From positions 1 through 64,000 of the forward strand of contig NZ_JACOFX010000022.1 in the NCBI RefSeq assembly GCF_014284125.1: 64,000 bases of DNA, written 5' to 3'. Below are positions 1 to 8,034 of this stretch, piece by piece. The notes under the pieces were generated by a model. The model was not told where the DNA came from. It was given only the letters and a program-made list of their open reading frames with translations, and searched no databases. How positions within the stretch are numbered: position 1 is the stretch's first letter; each line of letters opens with the position of its first letter. Source of the stretch: Undibacterium umbellatum. Its GTDB lineage: Bacteria; Pseudomonadota; Gammaproteobacteria; Burkholderiales; Burkholderiaceae_D. A program made the position numbers and the translations under genes.

Positions 1-588
1 GGATATTCGCAAAAAGCTCCAATTCTGCACCTCGACGTTCAAATCGAGACCAGATAAAAACATCAATTTGTGCAAACAAATCATTGACTTACGAACCCCT
101 GATGTGAAAACGTTGGGACACTAGTGAATGTACTTATTATTCTGGACAGGAAAAGCGCATTCAATGAACTGGAATTTGTGTGCTACAGAAGAAAAAATCC
201 AGATAAGACCAGTTGTAAAAAACACGAAAAGCGACGCTTACCTGAAGCCGCCACAAAGAGGTGTAAGCGTGTGCGAAATTATACAAGGTCTTGATACGCG
301 CGAAATTTATTTAATACCACATAGATACCGCTTGACAACCAGTTTTAAGGACTCTACAGTAAGCTGGAAGCAGGTCATCTTTTAATAATGGCTTGGAATC
401 AAATGGGACTTTCTGTGAATTAGCATTCAATTGGACTCTCTGTTGAAAAGGCAGACCAGAGTCCTGTTGCTTTGCCCGCTTTACTCATGGAATGGAGCGC
501 TTGAACCCGGATGGGATTTTATAAAGTTATGCTGGCGTGGTGTTGGCGCGAGTGTCCGGTTTAAAAAAATAAAATGACAGGAGCAGTA
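1..588. other. left edge without a convincing gene
   Basis: No gene can be supported here. One frame is open from the window edge to a TAG at 122-124 (about 40 codons) and could be the 3' end of a gene starting outside the window, but the peptide is not recognisable. A second open frame at 128-385 (85 codons) has no clear ribosome binding site, no recognisable domain and an irregular composition. The last 100 bases before tonB presumably hold its promoter, but no well-spaced -35/-10 pair was found. Confidence 0.4.
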
Positions 589-1260
589 ATGGATTTTTCA
601 AATCGCCAGCAAGAGCCGGGGAAGAAGTTTATAGGTATAGGGCTGGTAATCGCATTTCACTTACTGGTGGTATATGCACTGGTATCAGGATTGGCTCGCA
701 AGGCCATGGAAGTGGTGATCAAGCCAGCAGAAGTCAAGCTGGTAGAGGAGGTGAAACCACCGCCACCACCGCCAGATACGCCGCCACCGCCGCCACCAAA
801 ACTGCTGGCCCCACCGCCACCGTTCATTCCGCCACCGGAAGTCCAGGTACAACAACCGGTACAACAGCAGCCGACGATCGCCGCCGTATCGAATGTCAAG
901 CCAGAGAATCCGACATTCGCCAAGACCCAGGCACCTCCTGCTCCTGTGGCAGATACCAAGCCTACAGGTCCTGTCACAGTACCTGGCGTGATCGACTTCA
1001 ACGTGGGTGGTTGCAAACCGGAATATCCGCGTGCATCGCTGCGTAACGAAGAAACTGGTACTGTGCAATTATCCGTCCTCATCGGAGCAGATGGCTCGGT
1101 AGCCGATGTCAAGATCGACAAATCCAGTGGCTTCCGTGGTCTCGATAATGCAGTGAAGTCCCAATTGATGTCAGGTTCCTGCAAAAACAAACCAGGTACC
1201 GTGGATGGCAAACCACAACAGACATGGACCAAAGTCCAGTATGTCTGGAAACTCGAATAA
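589..1260 (+). CDS. tonB: TonB energy transducer
   Basis: This periplasm-spanning protein transmits proton-motive energy from ExbB/ExbD to outer-membrane TonB-dependent receptors. The protein is 223 residues: a cytoplasmic N-terminus, one membrane anchor near residues 14-34, a strongly proline-rich spacer with PPPPPP runs at about 57-85, and a C-terminal TonB domain at about 135-223 with the typical YPRASLRNEETGTV stretch. The ATG at 589 is preferred over the in-frame ATG at 574, because AGGAG (579-583) lies 5 bases before it and inside the longer version. It is followed by exbB and two exbD genes on the same strand. Two cysteines (142, 198) in the C-terminal domain might form a disulfide (inference). 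Confidence 0.93.
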   Translation: MDFSNRQQEPGKKFIGIGLVIAFHLLVVYALVSGLARKAMEVVIKPAEVKLVEEVKPPPPPPDTPPPPPPKLLAPPPPFIPPPEVQVQQPVQQQPTIAAVSNVKPENPTFAKTQAPPAPVADTKPTGPVTVPGVIDFNVGGCKPEYPRASLRNEETGTVQLSVLIGADGSVADVKIDKSSGFRGLDNAVKSQLMSGSCKNKPGTVDGKPQQTWTKVQYVWKLE

Positions 1261-1330
1261 TAGAGGTGGCGCAGATAAACAAGACATCCACTTCATCAAA
1301 AAGCTGAACAAATTTGAAGGCTGAAACTCA

Positions 1331-1466
1331 AGACCTCTCAACACAGAGGCACAGAGACACAGAGGGAACACAGAGAACATCAAATAAGAGTAATAGCAAT
1401 GCGGTATCAATATGCAGCTTGTGTGCTTTTCCTCTTGCCTTTCTCTGTGTCTCTGTGGTGAAGATT
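1331..1466. repeat. CACAGAG-type intergenic palindrome, copy 1
   Basis: The left arm (about 1331-1380) is built of repeated CACAGAG units preceded by AAGACCTCTCAACACAGAGG. The right arm (about 1428-1466) holds the reverse complement, CTCTGTGTCTCTGTGGTGAAG. Related copies lie at 2590-2790 and 35888-36002. The element fills the tonB-exbB gap and could form a long hairpin in the transcript. It encodes no protein. Confidence 0.8.
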
Positions 1467-1541
1467 TTTGGTCTTATTCAAATCTAAGTCATTTGTTATA
1501 CGTGTAAGTAATTCAATATACTGTTTAAAGGAAGCACCTCA

Positions 1542-2411
1542 ATGAAAACCCGTTTCTCCGCATTCCTGGCTGCAACACTCCTGGCTTTGACAGCCGCCGT
1601 TGCCGTCGCTCCTGCCTCCGCTCAAGGTCCAGCTTCTGCTGCCGCCTCTGCTCCAGCCGCTCCTGCTGCTGAAGCTGCCGCCGCTCCAGCTGCCCCCGCC
1701 GATGCTGGCGCTCCCGCAGCTGCCCCAGCAGCAGCCAAAGAAGTGATAGAAAATCCATACGGCCTCGACGCCCTCTGGAAAACAGGTGACTTCGTTGCCA
1801 AAGGCACACTCATCATCATGGTCATCATGTCCATGGGCAGCTGGTACATCCTCATCACCAAAATCATCGACCAGGTCAAACTGTCCGGCCAGGCAACAGA
1901 TGCCCGTACCAAATTCTGGAAAGCAGCCTCCGTACAAGCCGGTGCCGCTTCCCTGAAAGAAGGCAGCCCATTCCGCTTCATCGCTGACTCTGGCATCAAA
2001 GCCACAGAACACCATGAAGGCGCTTTGCTGGAACAAATCGATTTGAACACCTGGGTATCCATGTCCATCCAGCGCGCTGTGGAAAAAGTCCAAAGCCGCC
2101 TGCAAGACGGCCTGGCATTCCTGGCAACAGTTGGTTCCACAGCACCGTTCGTTGGTCTGTTCGGTACAGTATGGGGTATCTACCATGCGCTGACAGCCAT
2201 CGGTATGTCCGGTCAGGCATCAATCGACAAAGTAGCGGGCCCTGTTGGTGAAGCGCTGATCATGACCGCGATTGGTCTGGCTGTGGCTGTTCCTGCTGTT
2301 CTGGGTTACAACTTCCTGGTACGCCGCAACAAGAGCGCCATGGAAGAAGTCCGCGCTTTCTCCGCTGACCTGCACTCTGTTGTTCTGTCCGGTACCATGG
2401 GCAAGAAGTGA
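1542..2411 (+). CDS. exbB: ExbB/TolQ-family proton channel protein with signal peptide
   Basis: This is the inner-membrane subunit that, with ExbD, forms the proton channel energising TonB. The protein is 289 residues, longer than classical ExbB because of an N-terminal extension: a cleavable signal peptide (residues 1-28, ending ASA) and an Ala/Pro-rich linker to about residue 68. The MotA/TolQ/ExbB domain follows with membrane segments near 85-105, 190-210 and 235-260, and the conserved TAPFVGLFGTVWGIYHAL stretch. AAGGAAG precedes the ATG. It lies between tonB and exbD. The stop codon TGA (2409-2411) lies inside the left arm of a 123-bp palindrome. Confidence 0.93.
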   Translation: MKTRFSAFLAATLLALTAAVAVAPASAQGPASAAASAPAAPAAEAAAAPAAPADAGAPAAAPAAAKEVIENPYGLDALWKTGDFVAKGTLIIMVIMSMGSWYILITKIIDQVKLSGQATDARTKFWKAASVQAGAASLKEGSPFRFIADSGIKATEHHEGALLEQIDLNTWVSMSIQRAVEKVQSRLQDGLAFLATVGSTAPFVGLFGTVWGIYHALTAIGMSGQASIDKVAGPVGEALIMTAIGLAVAVPAVLGYNFLVRRNKSAMEEVRAFSADLHSVVLSGTMGKK

Positions 2412-2530
2412 AATGCTGATGAAGCTACTGCGCGACGCGATTTTTAGTCTGCGATGCTCGTCGTACCGAAGTACGACTGCGCTTCTTAACTAAAACTAGC
2501 GCCGCTCGCTACGCTTCCTCAGCATTTCAC
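2408..2530. repeat. 123-bp stop-codon-associated palindromic element, copy A
   Basis: This is an imperfect palindrome with perfect 12-bp outer arms (GTGAAATGCTGA at 2408-2419 and its complement at 2519-2530) and an inner hairpin GTCGTAC-CGAA-GTACGAC (2460-2477). The exbB stop codon is bases 2-4 of the left arm. The second copy, of identical length and without indels, is at 61745-61867 and begins in the stop codon of another gene. Base changes between copies are compensatory in both stems, so structure appears to be maintained. No open frame of note. Confidence 0.85.
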
Positions 2531-2589
2531 ATGGCCACTTTATATAGCTTAAAAACCCAAAGATCCAAAGACCCAAAGACCCTTAACCA

Positions 2590-2790
2590 AAAAAGGCACA
2601 GAGGCACAGAGGCACAGAGAAAAGCAGAGAGCAGATCAGAATGGATGCATGCGAATACGAAGAGGTTTATCTCTTGTTTTCTCTGTGTCACCTCTGTGGT
2701 GTAGCAGGGAATTCGAGTGGCATGCCACTCGCCTGCGGAACGAAGACTTCTTGCAAGAAGTCTTTCCTTTCTCTGTGTTGAGAGGTCTTA
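2590..2790. repeat. CACAGAG-type intergenic palindrome, copy 2 (composite)
   Basis: Three GGCACAGAGGCACAGAG-like units on the left (2590-2635) face CTCTGTGTCACCTCTGTGG at about 2679-2700. A second right-arm-like end, CTCTGTGTTGAGAGGTCTT, follows at about 2770-2790. Between these two ends lie two small perfect palindromes: GAGTGGCATGCCACTC (about 2716-2731) and AAGACTTCTTGCAAGAAGTCTT (about 2744-2765). Together with copy A of the 123-bp element it fills the whole 413-base exbB-exbD gap, which holds no gene. Confidence 0.75.
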
Positions 2791-2824
2791 AGGGTTAAAG
2801 CGTAACATCGAAAGAGAACACATT

Positions 2825-3259
2825 ATGGCAATGGCAATTGGCAATGATGGTGATGGCGAAGACGAAGTCAACAGCACCATCAACACCACCCCGCTGGTAG
2901 ACGTCATGCTGGTTTTGCTGATCATCTTCCTGATCACAACGCCGGTGATTACGGACACGATTAAGCTCAAGCTGCCGGCAGAGCACAACCAGATTTACAA
3001 AACCAAACCGGAAAACATCACCTTGTCGATCAACAAGGATGGTGATCTGTACTGGAACGGCAGTACCAAGCCGCTAGGCAGCACAGATGCCCTGTTTGAA
3101 CGACTCAAGGTAGAAGCAGTCAAGATCCCGCAACCGGAGTTGCATATCCGTGGCGACCAGAATGCCCGTTATGAGTTTGTCGGCAAGAGCATTTTGACAG
3201 CCCAGCGTGCAGGTATCGCCAAGGTCGGCTTCGTTATTGAACCGCCAGCGCGGAATTAG
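2825..3259 (+). CDS. exbD: ExbD/TolR-family biopolymer transport protein
   Basis: This partner of ExbB in the TonB-energising proton channel is 144 residues. It has a short cytoplasmic N-terminus, one transmembrane helix at about 24-44 carrying the proton-relaying aspartate (D26 in PLVDVML), and a periplasmic domain from about 48 to the end. It is the first of two adjacent exbD paralogues. The two share the N-terminal motif but diverge in the periplasmic part, suggesting either a hetero-oligomer or distinct partners (inference). The gap upstream is made entirely of repeat elements. Confidence 0.92.
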   Translation: MAMAIGNDGDGEDEVNSTINTTPLVDVMLVLLIIFLITTPVITDTIKLKLPAEHNQIYKTKPENITLSINKDGDLYWNGSTKPLGSTDALFERLKVEAVKIPQPELHIRGDQNARYEFVGKSILTAQRAGIAKVGFVIEPPARN

Positions 3260-3278
3260 TGTTTTGAATGACTAAACA

Positions 3279-3380
3279 GGGCTGGCGAAAAATTGTCCTG
3301 ACAAGGCGTAGCGACGAAGACAGTGCGAATAGCACGGCGAGAAGCTGCAACGCAGTCAGGGCGATTTTCTCGCCAGCCCC
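3279..3380. repeat. 102-bp inverted-repeat element
   Basis: The left arm GGGCTGGCGAAAAATTGTCC begins at 3279. The right arm (3355-3379) reads GCGATTTTCTCGCCAGCCC at its end and is the imperfect complement of the left over about 24 bases. The centre is GC-rich and made of short GCGTAGCGACGAAG-like words. It occupies the gap between the two exbD genes and could act as a processing or termination structure. It looks like a small non-autonomous element, but only one copy is present in this window. Confidence 0.75.
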
Positions 3381-3395
3381 TAAAAAGGAAGCATT

Positions 3396-3824
3396 ATGGG
3401 TATGCAAATTGGTTCCGGCAGCGCGTCTGCTGATCCAGAAGTAATGATAGAAATGAACATGACGCCTTTGATTGACGTCATGCTGGTGTTGATCATCATG
3501 TTGATTATCACGATTCCTATCCAGAATCATGCGGTGAATCTGAATATGCCGCAAGGGCCGTCGCCAGTGCAGCCGAAGGAACCTGTCGTCGTGAATATTG
3601 ACGTGGATTTCGATGGAACAGTGACATGGAATGGTGCAGCAGTGAATCCAAGCGAACTGGATGCCAAGCTGGCAGAAGCGGCAGCGCAACCTGACCAGCC
3701 AGAAGTGCATTTGCGCCCGGTAGCTGTCGTTCCTTACAAATCTGTGGCGGCTGTCATGGCAGCGGCGCAGCGTCTTGGCGTGACCAAGATTGGTATGGTA
3801 GGCAACGAACAGTTCTTGAAGTAA
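3396..3824 (+). CDS. exbD: ExbD/TolR-family biopolymer transport protein, second copy
   Basis: This second ExbD paralogue of the cluster is 142 residues. Its single transmembrane helix lies at about 25-45 with the functional aspartate D27 in PLIDVML, followed by a periplasmic domain. AAGGAAG lies 6 bases before the ATG. Tandem exbD genes after tonB-exbB are common in proteobacteria with many TonB-dependent receptors (established). Here one candidate client is the receptor at 33-36 kb. No terminator hairpin was obvious downstream before the amino-sugar operon. Confidence 0.92.
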   Translation: MGMQIGSGSASADPEVMIEMNMTPLIDVMLVLIIMLIITIPIQNHAVNLNMPQGPSPVQPKEPVVVNIDVDFDGTVTWNGAAVNPSELDAKLAEAAAQPDQPEVHLRPVAVVPYKSVAAVMAAAQRLGVTKIGMVGNEQFLK

Positions 3825-3956
3825 ACATGCAGCCGCGGGCTTAATACAAGTTGCCATAAAGCTTGTAGTGCCCGGGGCGGGACTATGAGCATGTTTCGTC
3901 TCTGTCGTTACCGTAGAGTGTGATAGAAAAAGACAGGCTCAAATTATATTTGATGA

Positions 3957-4002
3957 TACCACTTAAATACCTATTGACATCCACTAGTGAAAAAACTTAC
4001 AG
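3957..4002 (+). promoter_or_regulatory. candidate promoter and operator of the GlcNAc catabolic operon
   Basis: A perfect -35 box TTGACA (3974-3979) and a weak -10 TTACAG (3997-4002) are separated by 17 bases. Just upstream is ATACCACTTAAATACCTAT, containing ATACCACTT, which recurs in front of the NagX-like gene at 26908. ATACCA/TGGTAT half-sites resemble those of HutC-type GlcNAc regulators, and such a regulator is encoded at 5040. The assignment is by motif only. Confidence 0.45.
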
Positions 4003-4072
4003 TGAGACTTGAAATAGTAGCAGAAGTACAGAATCTGGTCTGGTTCAACCTTACTCAATTATTTACTTATCA

Positions 4073-5017
4073 ATGAATAAACAAGCAGAAAATCTGTCTG
4101 AAACTGATGTGTTAAAGACCGCAGGGCATTCCTCGATGACCCATGCTTGTACTTATCATATTGGTGCTGATGGTGGTGGCACTGGCACGCGAGTGGTGTT
4201 GTCTGATGCTAGCGGCATTGAGTTGGGCCGTGGTAGTGCAGGCCCATCTGGTCTGGCGCATGGCCGCGACAAGGCCTGGCAGGCTATCTTGCTTGCCACT
4301 CAGCAAGCCTTTGCAGATGCCAATCTGGATATGCCTGCCCTGGCTGATATCGCAGTGGGCTGTGGCCTGGCTGGTGTGCATAATATTCACTGGGCCAGAG
4401 AGTTCGTGGCCCTCAACCCTGGTTTTGGTGCTGTCTGCGCTGAAACTGATGCCTATACCACTTTGCTGGGGGCACTCAATGGCAAGCCTGGCGCTATCAT
4501 TGCTTTGGGCACTGGTAGTGTCGGCGAAGTTTTGCTGCCAAGCGGCCAGCGTCGTGAAGTGGGTGGCTGGGGTTTTCCAGTCAGTGATGAGGCCAGTGGC
4601 GCCTGGCTGGGTATGCGTGCCGTCAATCATTTGCAGCGCGTGCTGGATGGCCGTGCTGTGAGCAACCCTTTTGCCAGTGCTGTGCTGACGCATTGTGGCG
4701 GTGATAAAGACGCCGTGTTTGCCTGGCTGGCACAAGCCAACCAAACCCGTTATGCCGAGCTGGCACCGCTGGTTATTCGTTTTGCGCCTGAAGTCGAGGT
4801 GGCTCGCGAAATCATGCTGGAAGCTGGTACAGAAGTCGCCATCATGGCCAGGGCGCTGGACCCGAAAAATGAATTGCCGATCGCCTTGTGCGGTGGGCTG
4901 GCAGCAGCAGTAGCGGTGTATTTGCCTGCCGAATTAAAAGAAAGAATACAGATGCCCAAGGCCGATTCGGCAACTGGGGCATTGATACTGATACAACAGC
5001 ATTTACAAGCCATATAA
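4073..5017 (+). CDS. nagK: N-acetylglucosamine kinase, BadF/BadG/BcrA family
   Basis: It probably phosphorylates cytoplasmic N-acetylglucosamine to GlcNAc-6-phosphate using ATP. The protein is up to 314 residues and belongs to the sugar-kinase/actin fold: phosphate-1 loop GADGGGTGTR near residue 33, phosphate-2 loop ALGTGSVG near 143, and the adenosine motif CGGLAAA near 275. The ATG at 4073 gives a 31-residue leader before the kinase fold; an in-frame ATG at 4136 would start the protein close to it, and neither has a good Shine-Dalgarno sequence. It is first in an operon with regulator, deacetylase and deaminase genes, which supports the substrate. Exact sugar specificity is inferred from that context. 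Confidence 0.85.
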   Translation: MNKQAENLSETDVLKTAGHSSMTHACTYHIGADGGGTGTRVVLSDASGIELGRGSAGPSGLAHGRDKAWQAILLATQQAFADANLDMPALADIAVGCGLAGVHNIHWAREFVALNPGFGAVCAETDAYTTLLGALNGKPGAIIALGTGSVGEVLLPSGQRREVGGWGFPVSDEASGAWLGMRAVNHLQRVLDGRAVSNPFASAVLTHCGGDKDAVFAWLAQANQTRYAELAPLVIRFAPEVEVAREIMLEAGTEVAIMARALDPKNELPIALCGGLAAAVAVYLPAELKERIQMPKADSATGALILIQQHLQAI

Positions 5018-5039
5018 GTATATTAAAAGAAAGACAGAC

Positions 5040-5774
5040 ATGCTGGCACAATTGATAGACTTCAAACCTGATACAGAAAGTTCTACCCCCTTGTATCTGC
5101 AATTGGCGAACAAACTCGCGAATGGCATACATAGTGGATTGTGGCAGCCGGATGAAGCCTTGCCATCCGAACGTATGATGTCAGAAACCCTTGAAATTTC
5201 ACGCGTCACCGCGCGCAAGGCGATAGACATGCTGTGCGAGCGCGGCATGCTGACACGCAAGCATGGCTCTGGCACTTACATCACGCCCAAGATAGAGCAA
5301 CCACTGTCGCGCCTCACCAACTTCAGTGAAGAATTGCGTAACCGTGGTTTTGCTCCAGGCTCACGCTGGTTGTCACGCGAAACAGGAATCGCTTCACCTG
5401 AAGAGATTTTGTCTCTGGGCCTGTCACCCAATACCGTGGTATCGCGTCTGAAGCGTTTGCGTACGGCCGACAATGTCGTTATGGCGATAGAAAGCTCAAC
5501 TATCCCAGCCGTGTATATGCCTAACCCCAAGCTGGTCAGTGACAGTTTGTATGGTTATCTGGAATCACATAATCTCTCACCAGCGCGCGCCTTGCAGCAT
5601 ATTCGCGCTGTGAATGCAACTGCCGAGCAAGCCCGTCTGGCAGACATCAAACAGGGCGCGGCCATGTTGTTCATTACCCGCGTAGCGTATTTGCCAAATG
5701 GTGCCGCGATAGAACTCTCACACTCTTATTGCCGTAGTGATTATTATGACTTTGTGGCGGAGTTGTTCAGATGA
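5040..5774 (+). CDS. nagR: GntR/HutC-family regulator of amino-sugar catabolism
   Basis: This transcriptional repressor has 244 residues, with an N-terminal winged helix (about 15-82, LPSERMMSETLEISRVTARK) and a C-terminal UTRA ligand domain (about 95-240). In this family (NagR, DasR, NagQ) the effector is typically a phosphorylated amino sugar. It lies 22 bases after the kinase gene and its TGA overlaps the start of nagA (ATGA), so it is co-transcribed and probably autoregulated. Candidate sites with TGGTAT/ATACCA half-sites occur before the kinase gene, the ABC operon and the NagX-like gene. The symbol is assigned by function inference; nagQ would be equally defensible. Confidence 0.85.
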   Translation: MLAQLIDFKPDTESSTPLYLQLANKLANGIHSGLWQPDEALPSERMMSETLEISRVTARKAIDMLCERGMLTRKHGSGTYITPKIEQPLSRLTNFSEELRNRGFAPGSRWLSRETGIASPEEILSLGLSPNTVVSRLKRLRTADNVVMAIESSTIPAVYMPNPKLVSDSLYGYLESHNLSPARALQHIRAVNATAEQARLADIKQGAAMLFITRVAYLPNGAAIELSHSYCRSDYYDFVAELFR

Positions 5775-6889
5775 GCCTGCAGCTACAAGTACAGGGGCAA
5801 ATACTGACACCGCAAGGCTGGGTATACGGGACTTTGGCTTTCGACGAGAGGATTCAGTCTATCGCTGCAGACATGAGTGCCGTTGATGCTGGGTCAGCAG
5901 CTTACATCTTGCCAGGTTTTGTCGACTTGCATGTGCATGGTGCAGGCGGTAAAGACACCATGGAGGCGGGTGATGCAGTTAGGATCATCGCCCGCAAACA
6001 TGCAAGGCATGGTACCACCAGCATGCTGGCAACTACGATGACAGCACCACTGGCCGATCTTGAATTGGCCTTGCAGGGCATCAAGCCAGAAGTGGACAAG
6101 CGTAGTAGTGGTGGCGCACGTATATTGGGTGTGCATCTGGAAGGCCCGTATATCAATCCGGGCAAGCTGGGCGCACAGCCTGCCTTTGCTCATACCGGCT
6201 CGCTGGAACAGGTACGCCATCTTGATGCGATAGCGCCGATCAGATTGATCACTGTAGCGCCTGAAATGGACGGCCATTTGCAACTGGTGCGCGAGCTGAC
6301 AGCCATCGGCATGCAGGTGCAGATAGGCCATACCCTCGGTACTTACGAAGAGGGCAAGGCCGCACTGGAAAATGGTGCAACTGGTTTTACCCACTTATAC
6401 AACGCCATGTCACGCCTTGATCACCGTGCGCCCGGCATGGTCGGCGCAGCGCTGGCGCATGCGCAGTTTTCTGAAATTATTCCTGACTTGTTGCATGTCC
6501 ACCCTGGCGCCATCAAAGCCGCCATGCGTGCGATACCGCATCTGTATTGCGTTACTGACTCTACTGCAGCTTCCGGCATGCCTGATGGCCAATACATGCT
6601 GGGCCGCCAGGTCGTACATAAATGCCTGGGCGGTGTACGTCTTGAAGACGGCACGCTGGCAGGCAGCACCCTGACCATGGATCAAGCCTTGCGCAATCTG
6701 GTCAGCATAGGACTTGACCTGGAAGATGCATCGAAGCGTGTTTCTACTTACGCAGCCGATTATCTGGGATTGAATGAGCGTGGCCGCCTGCAGGCTGGCA
6801 GTTACGCAGACCTGGTTGTACTGGATCGCCAGCTCAACCTCATCGCTGTTTATGTAGAAGGAGAAAAGATTGACCTCACAGATGCTTAA
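5771..6889 (+). CDS. nagA: N-acetylglucosamine-6-phosphate deacetylase
   Basis: It hydrolyses GlcNAc-6-P to glucosamine-6-P and acetate, the committed step of GlcNAc catabolism. The protein is 372 residues, an amidohydrolase-fold enzyme. Visible motifs are the metal-site HVHGAG near 53, HLEGPYINPGKLGA near 123, GHTLGTYEEG near 189, THLYNAMSRLDHR near 209 and the catalytic aspartate in VTDSTAASG near 261. It overlaps the regulator gene by 4 bases and the deaminase gene by 20 bases, showing tight translational coupling. Length and motifs are normal for the family. Confidence 0.95.
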   Translation: MSLQLQVQGQILTPQGWVYGTLAFDERIQSIAADMSAVDAGSAAYILPGFVDLHVHGAGGKDTMEAGDAVRIIARKHARHGTTSMLATTMTAPLADLELALQGIKPEVDKRSSGGARILGVHLEGPYINPGKLGAQPAFAHTGSLEQVRHLDAIAPIRLITVAPEMDGHLQLVRELTAIGMQVQIGHTLGTYEEGKAALENGATGFTHLYNAMSRLDHRAPGMVGAALAHAQFSEIIPDLLHVHPGAIKAAMRAIPHLYCVTDSTAASGMPDGQYMLGRQVVHKCLGGVRLEDGTLAGSTLTMDQALRNLVSIGLDLEDASKRVSTYAADYLGLNERGRLQAGSYADLVVLDRQLNLIAVYVEGEKIDLTDA

Positions 6890-7892
6890 GGAAGCCAGTT
6901 CTTCCGCTGATTTTGTAGCCGAACAACTCAAACATGAAGGTGCACGTTATGCCGAGCTAGGCGCTCACTTGCGTGCCAAGCCACCAACATCCGTCGTCAC
7001 GGTTGCCCGTGGTAGCTCGGACCATGCCGCCAATTATGCAGCCTATCTGATCATGGCCAGGGTAGGGCGCATCGTTGCTTCCCTGCCTATGTCTTTGGTG
7101 ACACTGAACAAGGCACCACTGGCAGCCAAAGATGCATTGGCGATTGCGATTTCACAGTCTGGTCAAAGCCCTGATGTGGTTGAGCCTATCCGTTATTTCC
7201 GCGAAGGTGGCGCGACTACTGTGGCCCTCGTCAACGATGCAGCATCGCCTCTGGCTCAAAGCGCAGAATGGACCATGCCACTGCACGCAGGCCCGGAACT
7301 GAGTGTTGCTGCCACCAAGAGCTTTATTACTTCGCTGGTTGCAGGTGCGCGCCTGGCAGGTCACTGGCAAAACGATGCAGAATTTTTGGCAGCGATAGAG
7401 CAATTGCCAGAATCCCTGCACGCGGCCACCAAACTCGACTGGTCGCCAGCGATAGAAGTCTTGCAACCTGCATCACGCATCATGGTGGTGGGCCGTGGTA
7501 TCAGCTTTCCGGTGGCACTGGAGTCTGCACTTAAATTCAAAGAAACATCCGTCATCCAGGCAGAAGCCTTCAGCGGTGCAGAAATCAAACATGGCCCCAT
7601 GGCCCTGATACATGATGGTTATCCATTATTGATATTCGCAACCCGTGGCCCAGCACAAGCTGGCCTGATTGCCCTGGCAGAGGAAATGCGTGGCCGTGGC
7701 GCGAATGTCTTGCTGGCTGCACCAGAAGATGTCAAGGAACGTAACCTGACTTTGCCAGTTGCGGCGACACCGGATCTCGATCCAGTTGTGGCGATACAAG
7801 CGTTCTACATGATGGCAGCAAACCTGTCGATTGCCCGTGGTCTGGACCCGGACAAGCCAAGGCATTTGAGCAAAGTCACCAAAACAAATTGA
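6870..7892 (+). CDS. SIS-domain glucosamine-6-phosphate deaminase (NagB-II type)
   Basis: It probably converts glucosamine-6-P to fructose-6-P and ammonia. The 340-residue protein has two SIS domains (ARGSSDHAANYAAYL and ISQSGQSPD in the first; GRGISFPVALESALKFKE and GAEIKHGPMAL in the second) and lacks the glutaminase domain of GlmS, matching the NagB-II type that replaces classical NagB in several proteobacteria. The start is a TTG at 6870 with AAGGAG 6 bases upstream. The next in-frame ATG (6882) is too far from it. The start lies inside the end of nagA. The distantly related AgaS isomerase is the alternative identity. Confidence 0.88.
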   Translation: MTSQMLKEASSSADFVAEQLKHEGARYAELGAHLRAKPPTSVVTVARGSSDHAANYAAYLIMARVGRIVASLPMSLVTLNKAPLAAKDALAIAISQSGQSPDVVEPIRYFREGGATTVALVNDAASPLAQSAEWTMPLHAGPELSVAATKSFITSLVAGARLAGHWQNDAEFLAAIEQLPESLHAATKLDWSPAIEVLQPASRIMVVGRGISFPVALESALKFKETSVIQAEAFSGAEIKHGPMALIHDGYPLLIFATRGPAQAGLIALAEEMRGRGANVLLAAPEDVKERNLTLPVAATPDLDPVVAIQAFYMMAANLSIARGLDPDKPRHLSKVTKTN

Positions 7893-7968
7893 CGCAGCTA
7901 CAGCAGCAGGCTATTTTTTAAAAACTTAGAAAATAGATACTACCCCCAGTATTTTTATAAATAGCAAG

Positions 7969-7980
7969 ATTGGTATGATT
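7969..7980. promoter_or_regulatory. candidate operator half-site before the ABC importer operon
   Basis: ATTGGTATGATT contains the TGGTAT half-site also seen, as ATACCA, at 3957 and 26908. It lies shortly upstream of the substrate-binding-protein gene. No convincing second half or promoter boxes could be placed, so this is a weak, pattern-level call. Confidence 0.25.
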
Positions 7981-8034
7981 AAAATGCGAGATTGCTTAAA
8001 AATATTGGGGAGTATATGTAAAAAGCAGATTTCG

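Noticed and set aside
128..385. 85-codon open frame at the left edge
   Set aside because: No Shine-Dalgarno, no domain and irregular residue use; kept only as part of the unassigned left edge.
657..1232. Long minus-strand frame rich in Gly/Ser
   Set aside because: It is the antisense of the TonB proline-rich spacer.
1539..2186. Minus-strand frame opposite exbB
   Set aside because: Antisense shadow of the Ala/Pro-rich and membrane parts of ExbB.
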